Shown here: positions 34,833 through 43,486 of the stretch, in pieces
Numbering within the stretch: position 1 is the stretch's first letter
How the letters are laid out: every line of letters starts with the position of its first letter
Source: Opitutaceae bacterium
GTDB taxonomy: Bacteria; Verrucomicrobiota; Verrucomicrobiia; Opitutales; Opitutaceae
Length of the DNA stretch: 64,000 nt
Assembly: GCA_016711225.1 (NCBI GenBank)
Contig: JADJTK010000009.1
Location: forward strand, 248,001 to 312,000
Reading direction: 5' to 3'
Program-made: the position numbers and the translations under genes
Notes under the pieces: generated by a model
What the model saw: the letters and a program-made list of their open reading frames with translations, nothing else
What the model was told of the DNA's origin: nothing
Database searches by the model: none

Positions 34833-35450
34833 CTAGGTCACTGCGACCAGCCGCTTCTCCAACACCACAATCGAGTGCAGCCCGCGACCAAACAGCCAGT
34901 TGGCCCAGAACGGATAGAGCCCGAGCTTCGTCACGCTCTGTGACACCACCAGCCCGGCACGTCGATAACCGGCCGCCCACTGCGCGTGGCTCCAGTAATT
35001 GTACGGTAGCGCCACACCAAAGCGGGCGTTGCCGACCCAATCCATGAAACGCAGTGTCGGCCCGGCCAACAGGCCGTTCCGGCAATGGTCTTTGATGATC
35101 ACGCACCGCCGGGCGACTCGAGCGGCTTCATCCAGGAGAACCTGTGGATCCTCAGTGTGGTGCAGCACGTCGACGAACAGGACCACGTCGAACGAGTTGT
35201 CCGCATACGGAATGCTCTTCCCATCGAACGGCGTCACCGGGATTTTGGTCTCCCGTCGAACCAGTACATCAATACCGCGAATCTCGACACCTGTCTTCTG
35301 GCTTTGAATCGCCTGCGCGATGCTTCCGTCGCCCGTGCCGACATCGAGCACCGTGCAACCGTCGGGGATAAGCGCAGCAATGTGCCCGACCAGCACGCGT
35401 TGGCGGCGGGGAAAGACTTTCCCTCCGTGGAGGGTGTTGAGGAGCGACAT
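34833..35450 (-). CDS. Class I SAM-dependent methyltransferase
   Basis: A 205-residue Rossmann methyltransferase. Motif I is VLDVGTGDGSIA, the post-I acidic residue is in GIDVLVRRET, and the Methyltransf_11-type motif is FDVVLFVDVLHHTEDP. The C-terminal part is hydrophobic and aromatic (LPYNYWSHAQW, FWANWLFGRGLHSIVV), which suggests a membrane-associated or lipid-like substrate. It lies 92 nt upstream of the lipid cluster in the same direction. The substrate cannot be named. Confidence 0.8.
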   Translation of the reverse strand: MSLLNTLHGGKVFPRRQRVLVGHIAALIPDGCTVLDVGTGDGSIAQAIQSQKTGVEIRGIDVLVRRETKIPVTPFDGKSIPYADNSFDVVLFVDVLHHTEDPQVLLDEAARVARRCVIIKDHCRNGLLAGPTLRFMDWVGNARFGVALPYNYWSHAQWAAGYRRAGLVVSQSVTKLGLYPFWANWLFGRGLHSIVVLEKRLVAVT

Positions 35451-35524
35451 GTCAGGGAGAGATTGCGCGCGTCTCGCAGCGGTGGTTGCTTCTGCGCGGT
35501 GTCGGAGGCCACGTCAATCGCCGG

Positions 35525-36205
35525 TCACCGGTTGTGCAACGCGCGGGCCAAGGCGCAGGAGTTGGCGTCGATCGCCTGCCCTTGCCGGTAGCGGGTGAGC
35601 AACTGCACCGAGCGCTGCGCCAGCATCCGGCGCACCTCGCGCCGCTCGCCCTTCACCCGAGGGATGACCATGTTGTCGTAGCCGGTGGTCTGGTGGCGCA
35701 TCCACGCGATGGTGGCCGCCTCGGCACGCTCTTCTATCGGGATGCGCTCGGTGCGCGCCACAGTGCCGCTGCCCACCGGCGTGGCGTGGTCGGCGATCCG
35801 CTTGGCCATCACCTCGGCCACCTCCCGGTGGACCGGATGAAAGGCCAGGAACGTCAGCACCGCGGCACGGAAATCCTCGACGTAGCCGACCTGTTCTTCA
35901 GCGCGGCGCTTGCGGCCGGCGTCGAGCTTGCGCTGATAGGCCGGATCCATGCGCTCGACGAGCAGCTCCGCCCGCAACGCCTCGATCCGCGCGGCCGGCG
36001 CCCAGATACCGCGCGAGAAGCGCTTGTTGCCCTTCACTTCGATCATGGTCCAGGTGGGGCCGTCGGCCTTGATGCGCCGGCTGAGCGCGGCATCGCCAGG
36101 CGCGAGCAGGCTCCAGTGCTCGGGGACGTTGAGCACGCGCCCGTCCGCGCAGAGCACGCGGCGGGGCGTTGAAAACGGTCGGACTTCGCGGGTTTCGGTC
36201 GGCAC
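35525..36205 (-). CDS. DUF2293 domain protein
   Basis: About 226 residues from a GTG at 36205 (VPTETREVRPFSTPRRVL). The core (YVEDFRAAVLTFLAFHPVHR, then GSGTVARTERIPIEERAEAA and WMRHQTTGYD) matches the uncharacterised DUF2293 family. It is basic and Arg-rich and may bind nucleic acid, but this is a guess. The frame is open further upstream but that part holds a dispersed repeat (36368-36392) and is not protein-like, so the GTG was chosen. No function is known for the family. Confidence 0.75.
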   Translation of the reverse strand: MPTETREVRPFSTPRRVLCADGRVLNVPEHWSLLAPGDAALSRRIKADGPTWTMIEVKGNKRFSRGIWAPAARIEALRAELLVERMDPAYQRKLDAGRKRRAEEQVGYVEDFRAAVLTFLAFHPVHREVAEVMAKRIADHATPVGSGTVARTERIPIEERAEAATIAWMRHQTTGYDNMVIPRVKGERREVRRMLAQRSVQLLTRYRQGQAIDANSCALARALHNR

Positions 36206-36367
36206 AGGGTCGAGGCAAAGGCCTGCGCGCCCAACCTCAAGCCCGGAGCACTTGGATGCCCGGCCGACCCGAGAATCGGACGGAGTCAAAATGCGGCCGT
36301 TACAGAAGCTAGGCCCCCGGCCGGCCGGGGAATATCGGGAAGAAACTGGCCCGCCCCTCACCTCGGA

Positions 36368-36392
36368 TGGCGGGCATAAAGCCCGCCCCACC
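36368..36392. repeat. Dispersed 25-bp palindromic repeat (TGGCGGGCATAAAGCC family)
   Basis: TGGCGGGCATAAAGCCCGCC followed by CCACC, with GGCGGGC/GCCCGCC arms. It lies in the 226-bp gap between the beta-CASP gene and the DUF2293 gene. The same 25 bp with one mismatch is at 49808-49832. Confidence 0.65.
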
Positions 36393-36431
36393 GGGCGCTC
36401 CGGCGCCACAATCGGGCTGAGCCGCCAGCTC

Positions 36432-37790
36432 TTAGATCTCCACCATTTGGAGCGGGGTCGGATCGGTGACCTTGATATGCGGGGCGCTGCGGGCGAACTC
36501 GGCGGCGAACCAGGCGCGGGCGTCGGGGTCGCCATGGTTGAGCACGATTGCGCGCGGATCGCGGCGGAGGGCGAACTCGACGAGCTCCTCACGGTCGGCA
36601 TGGCCGCTGAGTTCGAAGCGCTCAACCTTGCAGTTGATCTTCGTCTCGTAGTCGAGGGTCGCGAAGAGGAACTTCTCACCGTGGCGGGAGGCCATCAACC
36701 GGCCGCCAGGGGTATCCGGATCGCAATAGCCGACAAAGCCGATGGTATTGTGCGCGTGCGCCGCGAGACACGAGGCCATCAGATAGGAGGGCGTGCGCTC
36801 GACGAGCATGCCGCTGCTGAGCAGATAGATGCCGTTCTGGCGTGGGTCGACACCCGGGATGACCTTCTTCGGGGTCTTTTGGACGCGGAGCGTCTTGAGG
36901 ACGTTGCGGTTGAAATTGATGTGCTTGGTCTTCTTGGCGATGTCGTCGAAATAGTCGCACAGATCCATGCCCAGCCCGGAGGAGTAGATCGGGCACGGGC
37001 AGAGGCGGCCCTGGTTGCGGGCGTAGTCGAAAATCGTCAGCAGCTCCTGGTAACGGCCGAGCGCGAAGACCGGGATGAGCATCGAACCGCCACGCTCGAT
37101 GGTGTGGTTGATCGTGGCGATGAGGCGGTCGATCTCCGTCTCGCGCTCCTTGCCGGCCGGGCGGTCGGTGGCTCCGCGGGTGGTTTCCAGCACGATGGTG
37201 TCGAAGTGGCCGGTGGGGAAACGCGCGCCGGGTATGGTGCGCTGGCTGTCGAAGAGCACATCGCCGGAGATGAAGATGCGCCGCCCCTTGAACTTGAGCT
37301 CCACGCCTGCCGCACCGGCTACGTGGCCCGCGGGATGCAGGGTGCTCTCCACGTCGTCCTTCTCGCCACTGATCTTGCGGGTCTGGCCGAAGGCGAGGGA
37401 ATGGAAGCGAGGGGTGATGCGATCAACATCCTCGTGCGTGAACAGCGGGAGGTCGCTGCGTCCCTGCTCGTCGCGCTGGCGTAGCATCACGCTGGCGGAG
37501 TTGTGGAGCATGCGGCCGATGAGCAGGGCGCTGGAGGCGGTCATCACCACGGGGGCACGCTGCTGTTGACGCAGCAGGAGCGGGATCGAGCCGATGTGGT
37601 CGAGGTGGCAATGCGTGACGATGATCAGATCGACATCAATACCGAGCAGAGGCGAGAGATCGGGGGTGGCCTCGAGGCCGGAAAGTTTGGGGTGGAGCCC
37701 GCAGTCGATCACGATGCGGACATCGCCGAGCTGGAGCAGATGGCAACTGGCGCCGATGCCGCCGTTGCGGTTGAGATCAAGAAGTTTCAT
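36432..37790 (-). CDS. Beta-CASP metallo-beta-lactamase-fold ribonuclease-like protein
   Basis: A 452-residue cytoplasmic protein of the MBL/beta-CASP group, which process or degrade RNA. The zinc motif is THCHLDHIGSIP; further motifs are HPAGHVAGAAG, FISGDVLFD, the beta-CASP region (MLIPVFALGRYQELLTIFDY) and the C-terminal RMMBL-type LSGHADREELVEF with the His of LNHGDPDARAW. Length and layout match archaeal-CPSF-like or YsgC/ElaC-distant bacterial enzymes rather than RNase J. No partner genes are adjacent; it starts at the edge of the odd GC-rich stretch. Confidence 0.88.
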   Translation of the reverse strand: MKLLDLNRNGGIGASCHLLQLGDVRIVIDCGLHPKLSGLEATPDLSPLLGIDVDLIIVTHCHLDHIGSIPLLLRQQQRAPVVMTASSALLIGRMLHNSASVMLRQRDEQGRSDLPLFTHEDVDRITPRFHSLAFGQTRKISGEKDDVESTLHPAGHVAGAAGVELKFKGRRIFISGDVLFDSQRTIPGARFPTGHFDTIVLETTRGATDRPAGKERETEIDRLIATINHTIERGGSMLIPVFALGRYQELLTIFDYARNQGRLCPCPIYSSGLGMDLCDYFDDIAKKTKHINFNRNVLKTLRVQKTPKKVIPGVDPRQNGIYLLSSGMLVERTPSYLMASCLAAHAHNTIGFVGYCDPDTPGGRLMASRHGEKFLFATLDYETKINCKVERFELSGHADREELVEFALRRDPRAIVLNHGDPDARAWFAAEFARSAPHIKVTDPTPLQMVEI

Positions 37791-37939
37791 TCGTGGGAGG
37801 AGGGCGGCGCAGCAGAAGCGGCGGCCGAACAGATGGAAAGGTCGACGATGGGCAAGCCGGCAGCGCGTACAAACCCCATCTGCACGCGGCGGGGCAAAAC
37901 ACCCTTTCGGTTCGGACTGGCGATCTGCGAGCAGCTGGA

Positions 37940-38257
37940 CCGGTGAAGCGCCGGGGGCCGGGGCGGGGGGGGCCGGGCGCGAGCAGGAGAAAGGGGCGGC
38001 CTCGGGGGCCGGGCCCCACCACGGCCTCGGCGCGAGCCACGGCCCAGCAGGGAATCCCCAGCGGCTTCAGAAAACGGAGCTGGAAGGCGAGGCTCCGCCC
38101 GAGCCGCCTTCCGGGGGGGTTCTGTGCCCTCGGTTCCTCGAATCCGGGGGGGCCGGGGGGGTCGCGGGCCCGGGCCGCCGCGCGGCGCCCCCCGCCGCCC
38201 CGCCGCGGGGGCGCGGGGTTTCGGGGAGGCGGGGGGCCGCGGGGGGTTTGGGGGGCC
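37940..38257. other. Extremely G-rich, low-complexity intergenic stretch
   Basis: The plus strand here is dominated by runs of G (3-7 long) and CCG/GGC tracts, for example GGGGGGCCGGGGGGGTCGCG. It occupies the gap between the beta-CASP gene start and the end of the Fe-S fusion gene. Frames through it are open only because the stretch lacks A and T; their products are Gly/Pro/Arg-rich and not gene-like. Several G-tracts could form quadruplexes; low-quality sequence is an equal possibility. Confidence 0.6.
38081..38105. repeat. Dispersed 25-bp repeat (GGCTCGGGCGGAGCC family), inverted copy 3
   Basis: Reverse complement of the repeats at 10384-10408 and 21416-21440 with a single mismatch (position 38085). 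It lies inside the G-rich gap, which shows that at least part of that stretch is true genomic sequence. Confidence 0.6.
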
Positions 38258-39100
38258 TCACCGCTTGCCGGCCGGCGCGTTACCGGCGGGTTTGCCCTCG
38301 AGACGGCCGAGAAGGCGCAGCAGGCCATCGAGAATCGTGAGCGGATGCGGGGGGCAGCCCGGGATGAAGAGATCGACGGGCACCACAGCAGCCGCGCCTC
38401 CGTTGTGTTCGGCGTGCCCCACGAACGGGCCCCCGGAGATCGCGCACGCACCAACGGCGATGACGATCTTCGGCTCGGGCACGGCCTCCCACGTCTTCCG
38501 CAGCGCCAGCTCCATGGCCTTGGTCACCGGGCCGGTGATCAGCAAGCCATCGGCGTGCCGGGGCGAGGCCACATACTGGATTCCGAAGCGGGATAGATCC
38601 CAGCCGATGGTCCCCAGCACGTTGATGTCGGCCTCGCAGGCGCCACACCCTCCCGCACTCACCTGCCGCAGCCGCAGCGAGCGGCCGAGCAGGCGGCGCA
38701 ACTCATCGCCGAGAGCACCGGCGAGGCGAAGCTCTTCCTGCTCTTTGGCGCCGAGTAACAAGTCCTCACGACGGCTCACCGCCATGCGATGGTCGCGAGT
38801 CTGCACGATGGCCTGAGTCGGGCAGGCGGCCACGCACTCCGCGCAGAAGATACAGCGCCCCAGGTCGAGCACCGCCGAGCGGCGCGTGGCACCGTCCGCG
38901 CCTTTGGCAAAGATCGGGCGTGCTATAGCCTCCGTCGGGCACACCGCCACACACGCCATACAACCATCGACGCACTTCGCCGCCTCCACTCGCAGCGAGC
39001 CGCCGTGGCGATCCGGCAGCGCCGGCGCCGGCCCGTTGGGATACGCCATGGTCTCGCAGCCGCGTTTCAGCCGATGGATGATGGTATCGAGGACAAACAT
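38258..39100 (-). CDS. Ferredoxin-NuoB fusion: electron-transfer/small subunit of the Ehr-type complex
   Basis: A 280-residue fusion of a 2[4Fe-4S] ferredoxin (HycF/HyfH-like) and a NuoB/HycG-like small subunit. Residues about 38-100 hold CVDGCMACVAVCP and CIFCAECVAACP. The second half has the four cluster-N2-type Cys in GGCGACEAD, VGACAISGGPF and PGCPPHP. It should pass electrons from ferredoxin to the proximal cluster at the large-subunit interface. In most group 4 hydrogenases these are two genes, so the fusion is notable. It is the last gene of the set and is 21 nt from the Mrr-like fragment. Confidence 0.88.
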   Translation of the reverse strand: MFVLDTIIHRLKRGCETMAYPNGPAPALPDRHGGSLRVEAAKCVDGCMACVAVCPTEAIARPIFAKGADGATRRSAVLDLGRCIFCAECVAACPTQAIVQTRDHRMAVSRREDLLLGAKEQEELRLAGALGDELRRLLGRSLRLRQVSAGGCGACEADINVLGTIGWDLSRFGIQYVASPRHADGLLITGPVTKAMELALRKTWEAVPEPKIVIAVGACAISGGPFVGHAEHNGGAAAVVPVDLFIPGCPPHPLTILDGLLRLLGRLEGKPAGNAPAGKR

Positions 39101-39121
39101 GGCAGAGCGGAGGTTAGGAGT

Positions 39122-39658
39122 TCACGAGAAAGACTTCGACAGAAGCCGGGCACCCGTGCTGGCCGGGCTCGGCGATATCGAGTAGCAATCTCGAAACGCA
39201 GTCCGGCGTCGGACAAAGAAGCCCCCCTCCAGCTCCACGGAGGAGCCTAGTTTGCAGGCGATGTCGTTCGCGGATTCTTGAGAAACGATTGCAGTTTCTT
39301 CTGCTTTCTCATGCCGCAGCGTCTTGAAATCGACAAACTCAGGAAAACGCTCGAGATAGGTGACGTCGATGGCTGCGGGATTCTCACGCAGTACCGCGCG
39401 TCCGCGCTCAGTAATCAATAGAAAGCCACGTCGCGGTGTAGAAAGGAGCCCGGCCTTCTTCATGTAGGTGCGAGCCCACGCGACCCGGTTCTGAATGACG
39501 GTCTGCTGGCCGCTGGGAAGATACTCGCTCCTTTCCTCATCGGTCAGGCGGAACTCCTCTGCCAATGCGGCCACAGCCTCCTTGAGAGCGTGTTCAGCAC
39601 CGGTAGCTGAGAATCGAAGGAGTGGCAGCATGCACGACTGATAATCAGGAATAGGCAT
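39122..39658 (-). CDS. Mrr N-terminal domain fragment without nuclease domain
   Basis: The ATG at 39658 gives 178 residues. Residues 1-95 match the winged-helix Mrr_N domain of Mrr-type modification-dependent restriction enzymes (YQSCMLPLLRFSATGAEHAL, LPSGQQTVIQNRVAWARTYM, KAGLLSTPRRGFLLITERGR). The linker HEKAEETA follows, but the catalytic domain with its D-(D/E)xK-type motif is absent. The final 50 residues (LEGGFFVRRRTAFRDCY) resemble nothing. It is either a decayed restriction gene or a stand-alone DNA-binding domain, placed between two genes of the Ehr-type set. Its start is 50 nt below the large-subunit stop. Confidence 0.7.
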   Translation of the reverse strand: MPIPDYQSCMLPLLRFSATGAEHALKEAVAALAEEFRLTDEERSEYLPSGQQTVIQNRVAWARTYMKKAGLLSTPRRGFLLITERGRAVLRENPAAIDVTYLERFPEFVDFKTLRHEKAEETAIVSQESANDIACKLGSSVELEGGFFVRRRTAFRDCYSISPSPASTGARLLSKSFS

Positions 39659-39707
39659 TGTCTTCAGTATCCAAACTATTGAAAATGTGTGCTCCGTGGC
39701 GCGCCCC

Positions 39708-41222
39708 TCACAGGTCGAACCCGCAGTACGACAGGTTGAAGCTTTTGTTGCAGATCGGGAAGTCGGAGATCGCCTGGCCGCGTAGTGCGAGAGCGAGCCC
39801 AGTCCAGTTGTGGAACGAGGGATCGACGATTTTGTAGCGGCGGAAACGTCCGGCCGCATCCGTGAGCGCCACATGGCATACCTCTCCGCGCCAGCCTTCG
39901 ACCAGCGCCACAGCCAGTGTCTCGGGCGCCGCCGGCAGCAGATCCTCGCGGACGGCGCCGTCCGGCGGCGAGGCGAGTTGCTCGCGGATGAACTGCCCCG
40001 AACGTTGGATCTCCAACCAGCGAACACGCGCCCGGGCGAGCACGTCGCCGCCCGACCACACGGCCACCGGCGCCTGGGCAAAACGATGCCAGCCTGCCGG
40101 ATGATCGTAGCGCACATCGCGGACCAAGCCGCTAGCGCGCGCCGCCGGGCCGACCAGCCCGATCTCCGTGGCCTGCGACGCGAACACCGTGCCCACGTTC
40201 TCAAAACGCGCGCGGACCGAAGCCGCATCCCAGAGCCACGTCGCCGCCTGCTCGATATCGGCCAGATGGGTTTCCAGCCGGCTGAGCAGCTGTTGAGCGC
40301 GAGCCGGCTCCAGATCATGCCCGCAGCCGCCCGGCCGCACGAGACTGCGACCAAAACGGTTGCCGCAGAGCAGCGCGCTGAGGTTGAGGAAATCGCCACG
40401 GATCTTCCCACATGCCGCGGAGGTGGGCAGAAACGCCACGTCCCCCGCCAGCGCGCCGAGATCGCCGGTGTGGCTGGCCAGACGCTCCAGCTCGAGCGCG
40501 ATGGCGCGCAGCCATTGGGCGCGTAACGGAGCCTCGCCGCCGGCCAGCGTTTCCAGCACGGTCGCGTAGGCGGTGGTGTGCGCAATGGTGGAGTCGCCGG
40601 CCACCGTCTCCATCTGGGAAAGCGTCGCGCGATGCGGCCCACCGGCCATCGCCGTCTCCACTCCCCGGTGCTGGTAGCCGAGCGCGATCTCGAGGTGGAT
40701 CACCTCTTCCCCTGCACATTGGAAACGGAAGTGTCCCGGCTCGATCACGCCCGCATGCACCGGCCCCACGGCGACCTCGTGGATCTCGCCCCCATCGACG
40801 CGGAAGAACTCGCCCACGGCAGGCGCGGTGCCGGCGGTGCGGCGCACCGGCTTGAGCCAGGGATGCCCTTCGGGCTCGACACCATGTTGCTCCCACACTT
40901 CGCGCTCGAAAAGATGCGCCTGGTGGTTGAGCGGCGTGAGGGCCGGATACTTGCCCGAAAACGGCGCGCTGCGTCCCACGGCGAGGATGTTTTCTGCGTC
41001 GGAAGCGACAATGGCGACTAGGCTGATCGCGGGCCCTTCGGCTTTGCTCGGCCCAACTGTTGCCATCGGTTCAGGCACGCCGAACCAAGCGCAGAGGCGG
41101 CCGCCGCGTTCCAGCGCAGCGGCGGTCACGCGTACAAACTCGGCCACCGGCCACGCGGGCACCTCCGCCCACGGCAGCGAGGTGGCGTTGGCCAACTGGA
41201 CAAAGCTAGTGGTCGAATTCAT
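39708..41222 (-). CDS. NuoCD/HycE-like large subunit of an Ehr-type complex, lacking Ni-Fe cysteines
   Basis: The start is the ATG at 41222, overlapping the HyfF-like stop (ATGA), giving 504 residues. Residues 1-160 are NuoC-like (HLFEREVWEQHGVEPEGHPW), the rest NuoD/HycE-like (VIHLEIALGYQHRGVETAMA, LERLASHTGDLGALAGDVAF). Where group 4 hydrogenases have ERVCGICxxxH, this protein reads ETVAGDSTIAH; where they have DPCxxC near the end, it has FPICNKSFNLSYCGFDL. With both CxxC pairs missing it cannot bind a Ni-Fe centre. It fits the energy-converting-hydrogenase-related (Ehr) group. It should relay electrons to an unknown acceptor and couple to the membrane arm. Confidence 0.88.
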   Translation of the reverse strand: MNSTTSFVQLANATSLPWAEVPAWPVAEFVRVTAAALERGGRLCAWFGVPEPMATVGPSKAEGPAISLVAIVASDAENILAVGRSAPFSGKYPALTPLNHQAHLFEREVWEQHGVEPEGHPWLKPVRRTAGTAPAVGEFFRVDGGEIHEVAVGPVHAGVIEPGHFRFQCAGEEVIHLEIALGYQHRGVETAMAGGPHRATLSQMETVAGDSTIAHTTAYATVLETLAGGEAPLRAQWLRAIALELERLASHTGDLGALAGDVAFLPTSAACGKIRGDFLNLSALLCGNRFGRSLVRPGGCGHDLEPARAQQLLSRLETHLADIEQAATWLWDAASVRARFENVGTVFASQATEIGLVGPAARASGLVRDVRYDHPAGWHRFAQAPVAVWSGGDVLARARVRWLEIQRSGQFIREQLASPPDGAVREDLLPAAPETLAVALVEGWRGEVCHVALTDAAGRFRRYKIVDPSFHNWTGLALALRGQAISDFPICNKSFNLSYCGFDL

Positions 41223-42661
41223 GGCGCGGGATAAAGCTGGGCCACGGCGGCCATCCACGACTCGCTGAGTACATCCGGCAGGGCAAGACCGAGCCAGAGC
41301 GACAGACCGAGCAGTACAAGCGGCGGCACAATCACGCCGGAGGTCTCCGCAAAACGCCGCCCCACCGCCCGAGTGGCGACGCGCGGCCGTCCGTCAACGA
41401 TGGCAAAGACCACGCGAGTGAGCCCGAAGAAGGCAAAAAGCAGGCACCCCAGAAACATCGCGCCAGCGGCGCCGTGCCCGGTGGCAAACGTTGCGCGCAA
41501 GACCAGCAATTCGCTGAAGAACGGTCCGAAGGGCGGCAACGCCGTCACCGCAAACATGCCCGCGACAAACATCGCAGCGGATACTGGCGTGAGCGTGGCC
41601 ATGCCCCCGACCTCGTCCATCGAGCGCCCCCCGGCAGCCCGGCGGATCGTGCCGGCGCTGAGGAAGAGCGCACCCTTGGTCAGACTGTTGGCCCAGACGT
41701 GAAACAGTGCTGCATACAGCCCCGGCGCGCCGAGCCCGGCCGCGAGCGCGAGAATGCCCATGTGCTCCACACTCGAGTAGGCCAACATGCGCTTGAAGTC
41801 GCGCGTCCCGAGGAGAAAGAGCGCGGCCACGACCAGGGAGAACAGCCCGATCACGATGAGCGTCCGATCGGCGATGGCTCCCTGCCCCGCCGCCGCCACC
41901 ACGGCCCGGATTCGCAGGAGCGCGGTGAACGCCACGGTCGTCACGCCACCGGCCAGGATCGCACCGACGATGCCCGGGGCCTCGCCGTAGGCGTCGGGCT
42001 TCCAGGTGTGCATCGGGGCCAACCCCATCTTGGTGCCGTAGCCCACCAGCAGTAGCACCCAGGCCGTCAGCACCCAGGGACGCGTGAGACCCGCGCCCTG
42101 GGTGATCAACGTGCCGAAGGTCAGGTCGCCGCTGCCGCCGCCGTGCAGCGACGCGTAACCCAGGCAAAACGAACCCAGCAGCGAGAGTGCGATGCCGGTG
42201 CCTCCGACCAACAGATACTTCCAAGTGGCCTCGTAGGCGCGCGGGGTGCCGTTGAAATGCAATAGCGGCAGGGCGGCGAGGGTCACCCCCTCGGTGGCGA
42301 TCCACAGCGCGCCGAGGTGGCGCGCCATGTGCCCGGCGCTGAGCAGGCCGAGCACGGTGAGCAACAGGGCGACGAAGACGCGGTTCGGCCGCTCGGCCCG
42401 TACCCGCAAATACGCCACGCCGTAGGCCGCGCAGAGCAGAAACAGCAACGACACCGCCGGCAGCACCGCACGGGCAATCGGGTCGAAGGCGAACCACGCC
42501 CCGGACTCGATCGCCGGCGGCACGAGCAACAGCCAGAGCGACAGCACGGCATGCACCGCGCCGATGATCGGCAGCAGCCAGGGCCGCGTACGATCGCTGC
42601 GCCAGATCGCCGCCAGCGCGGCGCCGGCCAAGGGCAGGATCACGAGGAGGAGTTCTTTCAT
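41219..42661 (-). CDS. HyfF/NuoN-like antiporter-type membrane subunit
   Basis: A 480-residue polytopic protein of the NuoL/M/N - Mrp family with about 14 hydrophobic segments. Typical landmarks are WKYLLVGGTGIALSLLGSFC, KMGLAPMHTWKPDAYGEAP, the Lys-containing RDFKRMLAYSSVEHMGIL and FHVWANSLTKGALFL. Such subunits move protons or Na+. HyfF rather than HyfB is indicated by length and by its place next to HyfE and the large subunit. It overlaps both neighbours by 4 nt. Confidence 0.9.
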   Translation of the reverse strand: MKELLLVILPLAGAALAAIWRSDRTRPWLLPIIGAVHAVLSLWLLLVPPAIESGAWFAFDPIARAVLPAVSLLFLLCAAYGVAYLRVRAERPNRVFVALLLTVLGLLSAGHMARHLGALWIATEGVTLAALPLLHFNGTPRAYEATWKYLLVGGTGIALSLLGSFCLGYASLHGGGSGDLTFGTLITQGAGLTRPWVLTAWVLLLVGYGTKMGLAPMHTWKPDAYGEAPGIVGAILAGGVTTVAFTALLRIRAVVAAAGQGAIADRTLIVIGLFSLVVAALFLLGTRDFKRMLAYSSVEHMGILALAAGLGAPGLYAALFHVWANSLTKGALFLSAGTIRRAAGGRSMDEVGGMATLTPVSAAMFVAGMFAVTALPPFGPFFSELLVLRATFATGHGAAGAMFLGCLLFAFFGLTRVVFAIVDGRPRVATRAVGRRFAETSGVIVPPLVLLGLSLWLGLALPDVLSESWMAAVAQLYPAP

Positions 42662-43296
42662 TCGCGGAGCACGGTGAGTTTGCGGGTGTCCAGCGAATCG
42701 AACGCGCGCTGGATGTGATCAACGATGATACCGATGACGAAAACGCCCACGGTCAGATCCAGGAGAATGCCGGCCTCGACCATCAGCGGCGTGGCCTTGA
42801 TGAGCAGCAGGCCGAAGAGATAGATGCCGTTCTCCAGGATCAGGTAACCACACACCTGGGAAATCGCCTTGGTGCGCCCGATGAGCAGGACGAAACCGGT
42901 CAGCACCGAGGCCAGCGCGCCGGGCACCAGCAGCGAGCCGGTATGCTCGGGCATCAAGGGCAGCGAGCGGGCCAGCGCCATCGCCGCGATCGTGCCGCCC
43001 GCACCGAGCAGGAGCGACGGGATAAAGCCGATGAGCGGTTCCATGTCGCGGTCGATGTTGGCCGCGCGCATCGCCCGCTGCAGCAAACGCGGAATGATGA
43101 AGCCCTTCACCGCAACAGTTGCCACCGCGATCAGCGTCAACGGCCAAGCGAAGTGCTCCATCAGCAGCGGCATGATGCCCAGCACCACGCCCTGCACGGA
43201 CATCGCGCGGATGAGCGACGGCATGCGGCTGCTGCCCAGCGCCATGAGGTTGAGGCCCATGGCCAGGCCAATCATGAGATTGAGGGTACCGGTCAT
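42658..43296 (-). CDS. HyfE-like membrane subunit
   Basis: A 212-residue integral membrane protein with about six hydrophobic segments (LNLMIGLAMGLNLMALGSSR, LTLIAVATVAVKGFIIPRLL, VCGYLILENGIYLFGLLLIK). The NuoK-like GYLILENGIYLFG with its Glu, and the C-terminal DLTVGVFVIGIIVDHI, mark it as HyfE. It forms part of the ion-moving arm. It overlaps the HyfF-like gene and is separated from the HyfC-like gene by a 190-bp element-like gap. Confidence 0.9.
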   Translation of the reverse strand: MTGTLNLMIGLAMGLNLMALGSSRMPSLIRAMSVQGVVLGIMPLLMEHFAWPLTLIAVATVAVKGFIIPRLLQRAMRAANIDRDMEPLIGFIPSLLLGAGGTIAAMALARSLPLMPEHTGSLLVPGALASVLTGFVLLIGRTKAISQVCGYLILENGIYLFGLLLIKATPLMVEAGILLDLTVGVFVIGIIVDHIQRAFDSLDTRKLTVLRE

Positions 43297-43486
43297 GGGT
43301 AGAAGGTCCCAAAGGACTGAGTCACAGAGTTCACAGAGGCAGAGGAGACCACAGAGAACTGAATCAGCGGTTCACCGTCGGTGGGGGTCAGATGACGCAC
43401 ATCCTTCTGCTTTCGATTACTAGGTTCGGAAGCTCCGTGCTCTCCTCCCTCTCCGTGCCCTCTGTGTCCAATGATCTGGTTTGGTT
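43297..43486. repeat. CACAGAG-type dispersed element in the Ehr gene set
   Basis: The gap has imperfect inverted ends. Read on the minus strand it starts TTGGACACAGAGGGCACGGAG and ends CTCTGTGAACTCTGTGACTC. Everywhere else in this gene set spacing is close to overlapping, so the 190 bp looks inserted. Similar CACAGAG/CTCTGTG-ended sequences are known as dispersed elements in other GC-rich bacteria (from memory). No gene is visible in it. Confidence 0.5.

Noticed and set aside
39122..39658. Active restriction-modification system
   Set aside because: Only the N-terminal winged-helix domain of Mrr is present, with no nuclease motif or methyltransferase.
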